Shown: one piece after another, positions 35,421 to 45,312 of the stretch
Numbering within the stretch: the first letter of the stretch is position 1
How the letters are laid out: every line of letters begins with the position of its first letter
From: Lawsonibacter faecis
Lineage (GTDB): Bacteria; Bacillota; Clostridia; Oscillospirales; Oscillospiraceae
NCBI RefSeq assembly: GCF_014287675.1
Contig: NZ_JACOPQ010000006.1
Span: forward strand, 186,001 to 250,000
Length of the DNA stretch: 64,000 bases
Direction of reading: 5' to 3'
The notes under the pieces: model-generated
Seen by the model: the letters and a program-made list of their open reading frames with translations, nothing else
Database searches by the model: none
What the model was told of the DNA's origin: nothing
Translations under genes and position numbers: made by a program

Positions 35421-35592
35421 GTACCTTGAAGCGTACCACGTTGAAAAGCCTGATGGTCACCAAAGTCTCAAGCCGCTTACGCGAATCAGGCTTCGCCTCC
35501 GGTTTGCCTTCTTCGGAAGGGACTTTGAGCGGCCAACGTGCCGCCGGCAGTTCGCTCAAACTTCAGGCGGGTCAGGTTCCGCAGCCTCATAT

Positions 35593-35669
35593 GGTGGATG
35601 TAGTTCAGTTGGTAGAGCACTGGATTGTGGTTCCAGGTGTCGCGGGTTCGAGTCCCGTCATCCACCCCA
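35593..35669 (+). tRNA. tRNA-His (GTG)
   Basis: The encoded extra G at position -1 pairs with C73, acceptor GTGGATG pairs with CATCCAC, and the anticodon GTG lies in TGGATTGTGGTTCCA. CCA is encoded. Confidence 0.97.
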
Positions 35670-35683
35670 TACGTTCTTAAGGC

Positions 35684-35721
35684 GGAAGGGCCGGAGCGTC
35701 CGCTCCGGCCCTTCGCTCTTT
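35684..35721 (+). terminator. Hairpin between tRNA-His and tRNA-Gln
   Basis: Stem GAAGGGCCGGAGC / GCTCCGGCCCTTC with loop GTCC, followed by GCTCTTT. It resembles a terminator or an RNA-processing hairpin. Confidence 0.75.
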
Positions 35722-35734
35722 GAAAGCGCAATGA

Positions 35735-35809
35735 TGGGGTGTAGCCAAGTGGTAAGGCACGGGACTTTGACTCCCGCATCCGCTGGTTCGAGTCCAGCCA
35801 TCCCAGCCA
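35735..35809 (+). tRNA. tRNA-Gln (TTG)
   Basis: Acceptor TGGGGTG pairs with CATCCCA, anticodon TTG lies in GGGACTTTGACTCCC, and the CCA end is encoded. Confidence 0.97.
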
Positions 35810-35868
35810 GTAAAAACAACGCGCACGATGCATAAGCACCGTGTTTTGCGTGCATATAAACAGTATAT

Positions 35869-35944
35869 GACCTAGTAGCTCAGTTGGTAGAGCAACGCCC
35901 TTTTAAGGCGAAGGTCCGGGGTTCGAGTCCCCGCTGGGTCACCA
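35869..35944 (+). tRNA. tRNA-Lys (TTT), attachment-site tRNA
   Basis: Acceptor GACCTAG pairs with CTGGGTC (one G-U), anticodon TTT lies in loop CTTTTAA, and CCA is encoded. From the last base of the 5' T-stem (35921) onward the sequence is repeated at 46579 and 58164, so this gene is the intact member of a repeat series that bounds accessory modules. Confidence 0.97.
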
Positions 35945-36087
35945 ACATTGTGTACCAAAATAGATGCCGACTGGGGAAACCCAGTCGGCATCAGGCTTTG
36001 CGGGGTTTTGATACCCCCAAATCTCACCTTTTTTTCAGTAGATATTTTTACCCCGTTTTAGGGCAAAACAGGACTCGAACTCTCACA
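35921..36087 (+). repeat. 167-bp direct repeat, copy 1 (tRNA-Lys 3' end, candidate att site)
   Basis: This copy spans the T-loop and 3' end of tRNA-Lys, the GCCGACTGGG / CCCAGTCGGC hairpin that terminates the tRNA cluster, and a conserved tail. By hand alignment it differs from copy 2 at eight and from copy 3 at six of 167 positions, with no gaps. It starts with GTTCGAGTCC and, ten bases short of its end, carries the inverted form GGACTCGAAC (36071-36080). Confidence 0.92.
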
Positions 36088-36196
36088 GGCGATATTGAGA
36101 ACAAAGTAAGCAGCAATGATTAGACCTGCAAATATTTTCTTAATCTTCTGCAAATAGTGCTTTCATATACAGGTATCTTGCTGAATGCAACTATAC

Positions 36197-36233
36197 AAAG
36201 AGAAGAGACCACATTTTGTGGTCTCTTCTCTTT
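36197..36233. terminator. Perfect 17-bp hairpin inside module 1's left edge
   Basis: Arms AAAGAGAAGAGACCACA / TGTGGTCTCTTCTCTTT with a three-base loop. Similar GACCACA-type hairpins follow or precede the other two repeat copies. Confidence 0.7.
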
Positions 36234-36366
36234 ACCTTTATCGTACATACAGTTAAATAGTTTTATACAAAAAAGCGGTCATATGTACTTTAAAATTTGG
36301 GCGATATGGATGTATAATTGAATTGCAAGTTTAAGTCGCTGCAATGAACGAGAGGATAAGAATATT

Positions 36367-36410
36367 GGCGAGGGGCATGCCCCTCGCCCGTTGGTGGGAC
36401 CCCACCAACG
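36367..36410 (+). repeat. Two back-to-back palindromes in the leader of the giant gene
   Basis: Palindrome one is a perfect 22-mer (GGCGAGGGGCA and its complement, 36367-36388). Palindrome two abuts it (CGTTGGTGGG, AC, CCCACCAACG; 36389-36410). The ribosome binding site follows ten bases later. The rest of the 36088-36431 gap contains a possible TATAAT at 36315 and no gene. Confidence 0.8.
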
Positions 36411-36431
36411 GGGACGGAAAGGGTGGTTTTA

Positions 36432-39400
36432 TTGAAAGTACATCTGAAAAAGGCCCTGGCATTTTTCCTGACCCTGGCGATGTGCCTGTCGCTGTTGCCC
36501 TCGGGGGCGTGGGCGGTGGAAGACGGGTCTATTCTGGTCGCAGGATGGACATGGACGGCACACCCTTTTGGCGAGTACGGAACGACAGCAACATCAGCTC
36601 CTGCAACCGAACAGCAGCAGGGTGTAAATGCAATATTTACGTACTCCAACATATTAAATAGTACAAGTACAACATTTAAAGATGCTTCTATAGCAACAAA
36701 CAACTGGCAAAGCGGCAGCGAGTATTGGCAAATCGCATTGGATACTACGGGTTACACCGAATTGGCTCTAACTTTTTCAGCATACGGATCCAATACAGGC
36801 CCCAAAGAATTTCAGGTCCAAATTAGTAATGACGGAGAAAACTTTTTTAATGTCACTGATGGTGATTATGTTCTAAAGTCGTCTGTACCTACATCGCCGC
36901 TAAAAACAAGCCTGCCTCTTGTCTCCCCCGGCGATATCTCTAATATCGACAATACTGCTACAGCGTATATTAGGTTCCAAAACACCAGCACTGTATCAGT
37001 CAACGATAAGGTTACAGCCAGCACCGGTACATCTCGCCTATACAATATTAGAATAAATGGAATACCCAACAGCACCAGTCCTTCAACCGTCGCTAGGCCC
37101 ACCGCTAAGCCCACCAGCGGGATGGAGTTGATCAAAGGCGATAACGTGGAACTGAGCTGTGCTACGCAGGGTGCAACGATTCACTATACCACCGACGGTA
37201 CAGAGCCTACCGAAAGCAGCGCCAAATATACCGACGCCATTGTTCTCAATGTCGTAGGCGAAACCACCGTCAAGGCCATCGCCTACAAGGACAGCGAAGC
37301 CAGCGACGTGCTGACCGCGACTTACACGGTGGCTGCGGCGGCCGACGTTGTGGTCGTTCCCGCGCCGGGCGCCTATCAGCTAGACGACCTTGCAGGTGGC
37401 GTGACCCTGTCCTGTGAAACTCCGAGCGCGGAGATCTGGTATACGACAGACGGCACCGACCCAAGTGCAGATGGCGGCACGAGCATAAAATACACTGACA
37501 AGGTTGAAATCACCGAGCTGCCTGCCACCATCAAGGCCGTCGCTATAAACGGCGGAGATGCGACCGATGTCTTTACTTTTACCTATCGGGAAAAAATGGA
37601 GACGAACGCCGGCAAGGGCCCGGTAGTCATCTATCATGTCTATGGCGGCGGCGGAAATAGCGGCGCCACCTACAAAAACGACTTTGTGGTGTTAAAGAAC
37701 ATCTCTGATCAGGACGTGGATATCTCAGGTTGGTCATTGCAGTACTGCGCCTCCAGTAATGTTTCCGCAATGTCCAATATCTTCGAGTTCCCAAATGGCT
37801 CTGTAGTGAAAGCTGGAAAATATTTTGTTATTAAAGGTGCGGCAGGCACCGGCGGTACCGAGGATCTGCCTCGGTTCGATGCGACCTTGGGTCTAAACCT
37901 GTCCGGCAGCGCAGGGCAACTGGCCCTATGCAGGGATACCACGCCTGTTCCCGCCAGTGAGGGAGACCAGAGCGAAGTAGGCAACCTGGCTGACTTCATC
38001 GGCTTCGGCGCTGCGAAGCGCTGGCTGGGTACCGCCCCCACAAAGGCGCTCTCCAACACCACCTCCGCCCTGCGTACTTCGGTGCATTTCGGTGCGGGCT
38101 ATATCCCCAATAACAGTGCCGACTATAATGTAAGCATCAAAGCCGACGAAAACTGCTTCGACTACTTAAGCGCCCTGCGGGTAACGGCCACGCCAGACTC
38201 CGGCCGCGTCGATAAGGGCGACATAGTGACCCTCGGCAGCACGGCGGATGACGGAAGCATCTACTATACCGTCTCCACCGACGGCTCCGAACCCGCCGAC
38301 CCCACGGCGGAGAGCACCCCTTACACTGAGCCCATCACCATCAGCGCCGACACGGTGATCGTCAAGGCCATCGTGGTGAGCGGCGGGGAGGCCAGCGGAG
38401 TCTTCACCTTCACCTACGACAGCATGGCCCCCACCACCATCGCTGAGGCCCGGGCCGCCGTACCCGGTGGCCCCAACAGCGGCAACCAGTCCACCACGAC
38501 CAGGGTCTGCACCACGGGCGTGGTCACCTTCTCCGACGGACGCAATGTCTCCATCCAGGATAACTCCGGAGAGAACGGCGCTCCCTGCGGCATCGGCATC
38601 GACTTCGGTACAAACGGTGCGGCCACCAGTGCAGACGTCACGGTAGGCAAGGTGGTGACCGTCTCCGGCGCCTGGGGGCATTTCGGCAACTGGGTCCAGA
38701 TCAAGGATCCCACGGTGGTGCAGGTCACCGACGGCACACTTCCCGCCCCTGTGGAGTTGACCGTCGCCGAGGCGAAGAAACCCCAGTACGAGTCGGTACG
38801 GGTCAAGCTCATCAACGTGACGCTGGGCGCCATCAACACCGGCGGCAACACGCCCATCACCAGTCCGGACGGAAAATCCACTCTGAATATCTACAGAATG
38901 CCCGCCCTCGGCAACGACATCTACGAGGGATTCCGGGTGGACGTGGTAGGCGTCATGGGTCTGTTCAACGACCCCCAGCTGCGGGTACATGCCAAGGAGG
39001 ACATACAGACCGCCAGCGGCTTCACGCCCCCCACCGCTGTGGGTGCGATCTCCGCCGTCCCTGCCGCGGGGGCGAGGCTGGCCCCAGGCACCACCGTCAC
39101 CTTTACCTGTCCCACCCCCGGCGTAGTGTTTACGTATAACACCGTGAGCGCCGATGCCGGTACCTGGAGCACCGGCAACACGTATACGGTCAAGGACACC
39201 GATGTGGGGGCCCTCACCCTCTATATCAAGGCCACCCGCAGTGATTTGACGGAGAGCACCGCCTCGTTCACCTATACAGTGGGCGCGGTCCCCATCCGCG
39301 AAATGCGCCTGGGACAGACAGGCGACTCCGCGCAGATCGCGGGCGTGGTCACCTGGGTGGCTGACGACCACAAAACCATCACCGTCCAGGACGAAACCGC

Positions 39401-42400
39401 CGCTATCCAGGTCTTCCTCAAGACCGCCAACGACACCGTCCGGGCGGGCGATATGGTCAAGACCTCCGCCGGCAAGCTGGCCACTTCCAACTACATCCTC
39501 CAACTCCAGGCCGACAGTCTGACCATTGAGAGCAGTGGAAACGACCTACCCACACCTTTCGCCATCGGAGCGGACACCCTCAGCGGAAAAAACATGAAGT
39601 TCCTGGAGTCTCAGCGGCTTACAGTTCCTGCCGTGCAGTACGTGGGCAGCGTTGAAGACGCCGGCACCTTTGCCGATGTCAACGGCACCGAGATCACGGT
39701 CCGGGGCATCTCTCGATCCGCCGGACTGACCTTGGGTACGTGGTATGATGTGACAGGTATCGTTCTCCCCAGTGTGGAGAAAAACGTCACCGACTTCGGC
39801 AACGGCAGCAGCAGGACCGACTATATCTACAGCTTCTATCTGCAAAGCCCCGACGCCTCTTGGTTCACCCCCGTCTCGATGCCTCAAGAACCTGCCCGCC
39901 GCTGGAACGTGGTGCAGTTCTCCGGCAGCAAGACGTTGGCGGCAGCGGACAATGCAAAGCAAGTGATTGCCGATGAGGGTGAAAACAAGGACGGCGCCCT
40001 GGCCACTGTCGCCCTCGGCAACTTCCTCAGCCAGTCCGGCGGGCATAACACGAGCAGCGGCTGGAACGATCCCGCGCAAAACATCCAGTTCCAATTCTCC
40101 ACCAAGGGCTTCCAGGATCTGACCATCAGCGTAAATATGCGCGCTTCCGATGCCGGGCATCGGGACCTGAAATACCAGTACAGCACCGACGCGAACGATT
40201 GGACCGATCTGCCTGGCGGCGGCATCTGGATGGTGGACTCCGCAATGGCGAATATGTCACCCACCTTCAAGAATCTGGCCCTCCCGGCTGAACTGGAGAA
40301 CCAGGATACGGTCTATCTGCGCGTCGTTGCGACCTCCACCGTGAAAGTAACGGGGGGAACGATCACCACCGGCGGCGCTGTGACCTATGCGGGCCTCATC
40401 ATCAGCGGCGAAGAGATCCCCGACAATGATCTTGTTGACGCCTCTGTCGAACCCGGGGCTGTGGCGCTGGGCACAGAGGTGGCCCTTAGTAACACAGCGG
40501 ACTCCACCATTCAGTACCGCGTTATCACGAACTCCACCCCTGCGCCTGACTACGCCGACTATACCGGCCCCATCACCCTCAGCGAGCTGTCCGCCACCAT
40601 TCAGGCCAAGGCGGGGAACGCCCGTGTGCGCAGCTTTGCGTATACCCAGGCCAAGGTGGCGCCCGTGACAGCCAACTACTATAGCGGCAAGGTTGCCGCC
40701 GGCGCGGTCATCCGCCTCTCCTCCGCCACGGCGGGCGCGGCCATCACTTACGACCTCACCACCGGGGCGGGCACCGCGGGCGAGCGCACCCAGAGCGGGC
40801 TCGTTTACGACGCAGCAGCCGGCATTCCCGCGACCGCCGGAATGTTCCCCATCCACATTTCTGCCCACGCAGTAAAGAGCGGGTGGCTCCAGAGCGATAC
40901 GCTGACTCTGGACTACACCGAGAAGGCTGCCGGCGCGGAACAGCTCTACTTCGGCCAGCTCCACTCTCACAACGCCGAATACTCCGACGGCGCGGGCACC
41001 CTGGCCGAGGCTCTGGCCTATGCTAAAAACTCCGGCACCGACTTCGTGGCCTTCACCGACCACTCCAACTATCTGGACGATGCGGATCACCTGGGTGCCA
41101 TCGACGACGCCCACACTGGCAAGGTATCTCCCAAGGACAGCTCCAAGACCATGTGGGAGGTCTACAACGAGACCATTGACGCCGCCACTACGGATGACTT
41201 TATCGCCATTCCCGGCTATGAGATGACCTGGTCCAGCGGCCCGGGCCACATCAACACATTCAACTCCACCGGCTTTGTCTCCCGCAACAACGCCACGTTG
41301 AACAACAAGACCAACGATGCGGGGATGCAGGCCTACTACGGGCTGCTGACCGACAATCCCCAGACGATCTCCCAGTTCAACCACCCCGGCACCACCTTCG
41401 GCACCTTTGCCGATTTCGCCTACTATACCCCTGAGCGGGACGACGTCATCAACATGGTCGAGGTGGGCAACGGCGAGGGTCTGGTTGGTTCCAACGGCTA
41501 CTTCCCCAGCTACCAGTACTATGACATGGCCCTCTCCAAGGGATGGCATCTGGCTCCCACTAACAACCAGGACAACCACAAGGGCGGCTGGGGCAACGCC
41601 AACACCTGCCGCAGCGTGGTGCTGACCGACGACTTCTCCAAAGAGGGCATCTTCCAGGCCATGCGTGACCGGGCCATCTATGCCACCGAGGATGAAAACC
41701 TGTCTATCCTATACACGCTCAACGGCTACAGCATGGGCTCCATCCTGCCGGAGGCCCCTGACGCACTGGATTTCAAGGTCGTGATCAGTGATCCTGACGG
41801 CGAGTCCCTGGGAACCATCTCCATCATTACCGAGGGCGGCCTGGAACTGGAAAAGGTCACCGACATCAAGGACAGCTCCTACACCTGGGAGGTCCACCTG
41901 GACAGCGTGGACTACGCCTACTACTATATCCGTGTGGTGGAGGCTGACAAGGATATCGCCGTCACTGCCCCTGTCTGGGCCACCGCGGTAAAAAAGATGG
42001 GCATCACCAGCCTTGCCAGCAACGCGGACACCGCCGTCAAGGGTGAGGAGATGCTCCTCACCACCAAGCTCTATAACTCCGAGGAGACCTCAGCCACGGT
42101 GGAGAGCGTCGAGTATACGCTCACCCGACTGGGCAACACCACCTCCCTGCTCAAGCTGACAGGGCCGGAGCTTGCCGGTGCAGGGCTCGCCACTCTGCCC
42201 AAGAACTCCAACCGCAGCCACCAGCTCAAGTTTACCCCCGACACCGTGGGTCTTCAGACGCTCACCGTTACCGTTGTGATGAATTTGGGCGGCGACGCCA
42301 GCTACACCTTTACCCAGAACCTGGAGCTGGAGGTACTTGACCCGAAGGAGATCGGCCATATCGCCATCGACGCGGGCCACAATAACTTCTATGTGTCCGG

Positions 42401-45239
42401 CGACTATGAGTCCAACGACACCAACTTTGCCCTCATGGCAGCCGGTAAGGGCTTGCAGGTCACACGTCTCACCGAGGCCATCACCTATGACGCCATTAAG
42501 GATATGGACTTGCTGGTGCTCACTGTACCCTATAAAGGTTTTGGCGATGGGGGCGGTGCGTACTATAGTGACGCCGAGCTGGACGCCATTGCCCGGTACG
42601 CCGGCGCGGGAGGCAGCATCCTTCTCACCTCCAAGTCCGACCGGGGCGACCCGACAAATGACGCCAGCGGAATCGCCAGTACCATCTCCAACGCAATCCT
42701 GTCAAAGCTGAACGCCAAGATGCGGGTGGGCCAGGGTATCGTCGTCGATCTGGACCCCGGCGTCCACGCCGCCACCGGCGGACAGGAGTCCTTCCGCCTC
42801 TTCTTCTCCGACGAGAAGTGCTTTAATGCCGACTCCTCTTTTACCGCCGGCATCCTGGATGGAAACATCGGCGACGGGTACAGCGCCTATAACGCCGCGC
42901 CCATCCTCTTGAATGGAGCCACGGCCCTGGTTTCGGGACACAGCACCACTTGGGCCACCCACTTTAGTGATTTGGATAATGATAATCCCTATCAGCCCAA
43001 GCCAAACGCGGAGGTAGTTGTACCCGCGGGGCAGGTGGTCGTGATGGGGACCGAGCAGCTCTCCGGCGGCGGTTTCCTTATTGTATCCGGCACCACCTTC
43101 TTTTCCAACAAGGAGATTGACTCCACCTCCGGCGACGATGTTCAGCGCTATGTCAACGCCGTCATCGCCGGCAATATTCTGGAGGAGAGCAAGCCCGCCC
43201 CGGAGATCACGAGCATCTCCCATGTACAGGACACCGTAACTGTACAGGAAGGCGAGAAATTCACCATCCAAGGCATCGCCACCTCCAACGCCTCCGGATT
43301 TGACCAGCGCACCGCCTTCTTCGACTGTATCTACGTGCAGGACGGGACCGGTGGCATCAACGTATTTCCCGTGGACGGCAATATACAGGCTGGCCAGACC
43401 GTCCAAATCACAGGCTATGTCAGCTCCTACCTGGGTGAGCGCCAGCTGCAGGCCCGCAGCGTCAAGGTCGTGGATAAGACGGTCTCTGCTTTGCCCGAGC
43501 CAAAGGCGCTCACCACCGCTCAGCTGGCCGCCGGCAACGACCTGGGCAGACTGGTCCAAGTATCCGGTGTCGTCACCCGAGTCGATATGAAGGAGGGTAT
43601 GCCCGAGACCATCCTGGTCCGTGACGACAGCGGCGATGACTGCCGCGTGTTTATCGACGGCTACATCACCCCGGATAAGGCCATCGCCAACCTGGCCGTG
43701 GGCCGCAGCATCACCGCAACAGGCATGTCCTCCCACGATACGCTTGGCCCGCGTATGCGTGTCTCCGACCGGGCCAACATCATCTGCACCGTCGATTACC
43801 CCGCCCTCCCCAGTGGTGGCAGTGTGGCCATTATCGGACAGCCTGACGCCGGTTTCTGCGACTGGGCAGGCGCCGGGGACTGCGCGTTTATGATCGACGG
43901 CGTGTCCATCGGCGAGCCCAGCGTAGTCCTGAACCAGGACGGCACCGCCATCGTCGCAGACAAGGCCCTGGTCCCCGTCACCGGCACCCTGGCCTACAAG
44001 TCCGGCTTCATCGGCTTCTGGGAGGGCAACGCCTCAATGCAGGAGGGCAACTTCCTGGCCTTCCGCCTGACCCTGCCTGCAGGGAGCTTCTCCCCTGTCA
44101 TCACCTTCGGTGGCAAGACTGTCACCGTCAAGGACGGATCGACCGACGGGCGCGACTACTTCGACTTCATTTACCGGGTGGACCAGGACGCGGCCGAGAG
44201 CTTCGACGTGACTATCGATTTGGACGGCGAGGGAACCGCCTACGCGCCCACCACCTACACCTTCGACCTCTCGAACCTCGTCTGTCAGGAAAAGGGCGGG
44301 TCCGATGATCCCGCCGTCAACACCGGCGGCACCGTCAGCAAGGTCATCCGGCCCAGCGCCGTCGTCGAGGGCGCTGATTCCGTCAAGGTGACCATCCCCA
44401 CCTCCGGCGCGGCGCTCAACCAAGCCGCCGAGGAGAAGGTCATCTCCCTCAACGCGGAAAAGCCGGTCATCCTGGCCGGGGCCGGCCTGTCGGTCATCAT
44501 TCCGGCGGGTACCCTGAAGCCGGGCGACGATGTAAACGCCATGCTTGTCAATCCCAAGGTCAAGGGCAACGCCATCCAAATCACCCACGCCGACGGCAGT
44601 ACCTCCATCCTGCCCATGTCCATGGTCGGCGGAGGCAAGGCCGCTTATATCGCAGGCCAGACCGGCGCCTACGAGATCATCGATAACACCAAGGTATTCC
44701 CTGACGTGGATGAGGAGCATTGGGCCGCCGAGGCCATCGGATTCGTCACCGCAAACGAGTTCTTCAATGGTATGGGGGACGGCTCCTTCGGCCCGGCGGA
44801 GCCCATGACCCGCTCTATGGTGGTCACTGTCCTCTTCCGAATGGCCGGCCAACCCGGTAGCAGGATAGCCGCAGCGTTCTCCGATGTGCCTGAAAACAGT
44901 TGGTATGCCAAGGCCGCCAATTGGGCAGCGGAAAACGGTATCATGGAGGGTGACGGCAGAAGCTTTACTCCTGACGCCCCTGTAACGCGGGAGCAGCTCT
45001 GCACCGTTCTGGTCCGGTATCTGGATTATGCGGGCCTGATGCTGGGCGAGACTTCCGCACCCGGCCATTTTGCCGATGCTGACACCATCAGCCCGTGGGC
45101 AGCCGACGCGGTTGAGAGTGCACTTAAAGCCGGCCTGCTCACTGGTAAGCCCGGTGACCTCATCGATCCCCATGGCGAGGCCAGCCGCGCTGAGATCGCG
45201 ACCGTCCTCCAGCGTTTTGTGGAGGGTATACTCAAGTAA
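36432..45239 (+). CDS. Giant SLH-anchored surface protein with PHP/CehA-like metallohydrolase domain
   Basis: About 2935 residues. A signal peptide (HLKKALAFFLTLAMCLSLLP...GAWA) opens the protein. Several chitobiase C-terminal-like repeats follow (GATIHYTTDGTEPT, AEIWYTTDGTDPS, GSIYYTVSTDGSEPAD), with a lamin-tail-like domain at about 395-545 (DFVVLKNISDQDVDISGWSL) and OB-fold-like segments near 670-860, 950-1150 and 2260-2450. A PHP/CehA-McbA metallohydrolase lies at about 1503-1756 (GQLHSHNAEYSDG, AFTDHSN, FNHPG, NQDNHKGGW), and a GATase-like region starts near 1973. Three SLH domains form the C terminus (FPDVDEEHW, FSDVPENSW, FADADTISPW). It is probably a wall-bound phosphoesterase or nuclease, by analogy with lamin-tail/OB nucleases. 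I favour TTG 36432 after GGGTGG; a GTG at 36423 sits on that site. Confidence 0.85.
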   Translation: MKVHLKKALAFFLTLAMCLSLLPSGAWAVEDGSILVAGWTWTAHPFGEYGTTATSAPATEQQQGVNAIFTYSNILNSTSTTFKDASIATNNWQSGSEYWQIALDTTGYTELALTFSAYGSNTGPKEFQVQISNDGENFFNVTDGDYVLKSSVPTSPLKTSLPLVSPGDISNIDNTATAYIRFQNTSTVSVNDKVTASTGTSRLYNIRINGIPNSTSPSTVARPTAKPTSGMELIKGDNVELSCATQGATIHYTTDGTEPTESSAKYTDAIVLNVVGETTVKAIAYKDSEASDVLTATYTVAAAADVVVVPAPGAYQLDDLAGGVTLSCETPSAEIWYTTDGTDPSADGGTSIKYTDKVEITELPATIKAVAINGGDATDVFTFTYREKMETNAGKGPVVIYHVYGGGGNSGATYKNDFVVLKNISDQDVDISGWSLQYCASSNVSAMSNIFEFPNGSVVKAGKYFVIKGAAGTGGTEDLPRFDATLGLNLSGSAGQLALCRDTTPVPASEGDQSEVGNLADFIGFGAAKRWLGTAPTKALSNTTSALRTSVHFGAGYIPNNSADYNVSIKADENCFDYLSALRVTATPDSGRVDKGDIVTLGSTADDGSIYYTVSTDGSEPADPTAESTPYTEPITISADTVIVKAIVVSGGEASGVFTFTYDSMAPTTIAEARAAVPGGPNSGNQSTTTRVCTTGVVTFSDGRNVSIQDNSGENGAPCGIGIDFGTNGAATSADVTVGKVVTVSGAWGHFGNWVQIKDPTVVQVTDGTLPAPVELTVAEAKKPQYESVRVKLINVTLGAINTGGNTPITSPDGKSTLNIYRMPALGNDIYEGFRVDVVGVMGLFNDPQLRVHAKEDIQTASGFTPPTAVGAISAVPAAGARLAPGTTVTFTCPTPGVVFTYNTVSADAGTWSTGNTYTVKDTDVGALTLYIKATRSDLTESTASFTYTVGAVPIREMRLGQTGDSAQIAGVVTWVADDHKTITVQDETAAIQVFLKTANDTVRAGDMVKTSAGKLATSNYILQLQADSLTIESSGNDLPTPFAIGADTLSGKNMKFLESQRLTVPAVQYVGSVEDAGTFADVNGTEITVRGISRSAGLTLGTWYDVTGIVLPSVEKNVTDFGNGSSRTDYIYSFYLQSPDASWFTPVSMPQEPARRWNVVQFSGSKTLAAADNAKQVIADEGENKDGALATVALGNFLSQSGGHNTSSGWNDPAQNIQFQFSTKGFQDLTISVNMRASDAGHRDLKYQYSTDANDWTDLPGGGIWMVDSAMANMSPTFKNLALPAELENQDTVYLRVVATSTVKVTGGTITTGGAVTYAGLIISGEEIPDNDLVDASVEPGAVALGTEVALSNTADSTIQYRVITNSTPAPDYADYTGPITLSELSATIQAKAGNARVRSFAYTQAKVAPVTANYYSGKVAAGAVIRLSSATAGAAITYDLTTGAGTAGERTQSGLVYDAAAGIPATAGMFPIHISAHAVKSGWLQSDTLTLDYTEKAAGAEQLYFGQLHSHNAEYSDGAGTLAEALAYAKNSGTDFVAFTDHSNYLDDADHLGAIDDAHTGKVSPKDSSKTMWEVYNETIDAATTDDFIAIPGYEMTWSSGPGHINTFNSTGFVSRNNATLNNKTNDAGMQAYYGLLTDNPQTISQFNHPGTTFGTFADFAYYTPERDDVINMVEVGNGEGLVGSNGYFPSYQYYDMALSKGWHLAPTNNQDNHKGGWGNANTCRSVVLTDDFSKEGIFQAMRDRAIYATEDENLSILYTLNGYSMGSILPEAPDALDFKVVISDPDGESLGTISIITEGGLELEKVTDIKDSSYTWEVHLDSVDYAYYYIRVVEADKDIAVTAPVWATAVKKMGITSLASNADTAVKGEEMLLTTKLYNSEETSATVESVEYTLTRLGNTTSLLKLTGPELAGAGLATLPKNSNRSHQLKFTPDTVGLQTLTVTVVMNLGGDASYTFTQNLELEVLDPKEIGHIAIDAGHNNFYVSGDYESNDTNFALMAAGKGLQVTRLTEAITYDAIKDMDLLVLTVPYKGFGDGGGAYYSDAELDAIARYAGAGGSILLTSKSDRGDPTNDASGIASTISNAILSKLNAKMRVGQGIVVDLDPGVHAATGGQESFRLFFSDEKCFNADSSFTAGILDGNIGDGYSAYNAAPILLNGATALVSGHSTTWATHFSDLDNDNPYQPKPNAEVVVPAGQVVVMGTEQLSGGGFLIVSGTTFFSNKEIDSTSGDDVQRYVNAVIAGNILEESKPAPEITSISHVQDTVTVQEGEKFTIQGIATSNASGFDQRTAFFDCIYVQDGTGGINVFPVDGNIQAGQTVQITGYVSSYLGERQLQARSVKVVDKTVSALPEPKALTTAQLAAGNDLGRLVQVSGVVTRVDMKEGMPETILVRDDSGDDCRVFIDGYITPDKAIANLAVGRSITATGMSSHDTLGPRMRVSDRANIICTVDYPALPSGGSVAIIGQPDAGFCDWAGAGDCAFMIDGVSIGEPSVVLNQDGTAIVADKALVPVTGTLAYKSGFIGFWEGNASMQEGNFLAFRLTLPAGSFSPVITFGGKTVTVKDGSTDGRDYFDFIYRVDQDAAESFDVTIDLDGEGTAYAPTTYTFDLSNLVCQEKGGSDDPAVNTGGTVSKVIRPSAVVEGADSVKVTIPTSGAALNQAAEEKVISLNAEKPVILAGAGLSVIIPAGTLKPGDDVNAMLVNPKVKGNAIQITHADGSTSILPMSMVGGGKAAYIAGQTGAYEIIDNTKVFPDVDEEHWAAEAIGFVTANEFFNGMGDGSFGPAEPMTRSMVVTVLFRMAGQPGSRIAAAFSDVPENSWYAKAANWAAENGIMEGDGRSFTPDAPVTREQLCTVLVRYLDYAGLMLGETSAPGHFADADTISPWAADAVESALKAGLLTGKPGDLIDPHGEASRAEIATVLQRFVEGILK

Positions 45240-45312
45240 ACCTCACCATTCACGGAGCCGTCCGCCCGGCTGGCGGGCGGCTCCGCACTCTGTAAAGGCG
45301 GGATTGAGCCAT

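Noticed and set aside
35421..35592. Possible small RNA between tRNA-Arg and tRNA-His
   Set aside because: Some inverted segments exist (AAGCCTGAT / ATCAGGCTT), but no promoter, terminator or known RNA signature supports it.
36423..36431. GTG start for the giant protein
   Set aside because: The GTG coincides with the likely GGGTGG ribosome binding site; TTG at 36432 is better spaced, although neither is certain.
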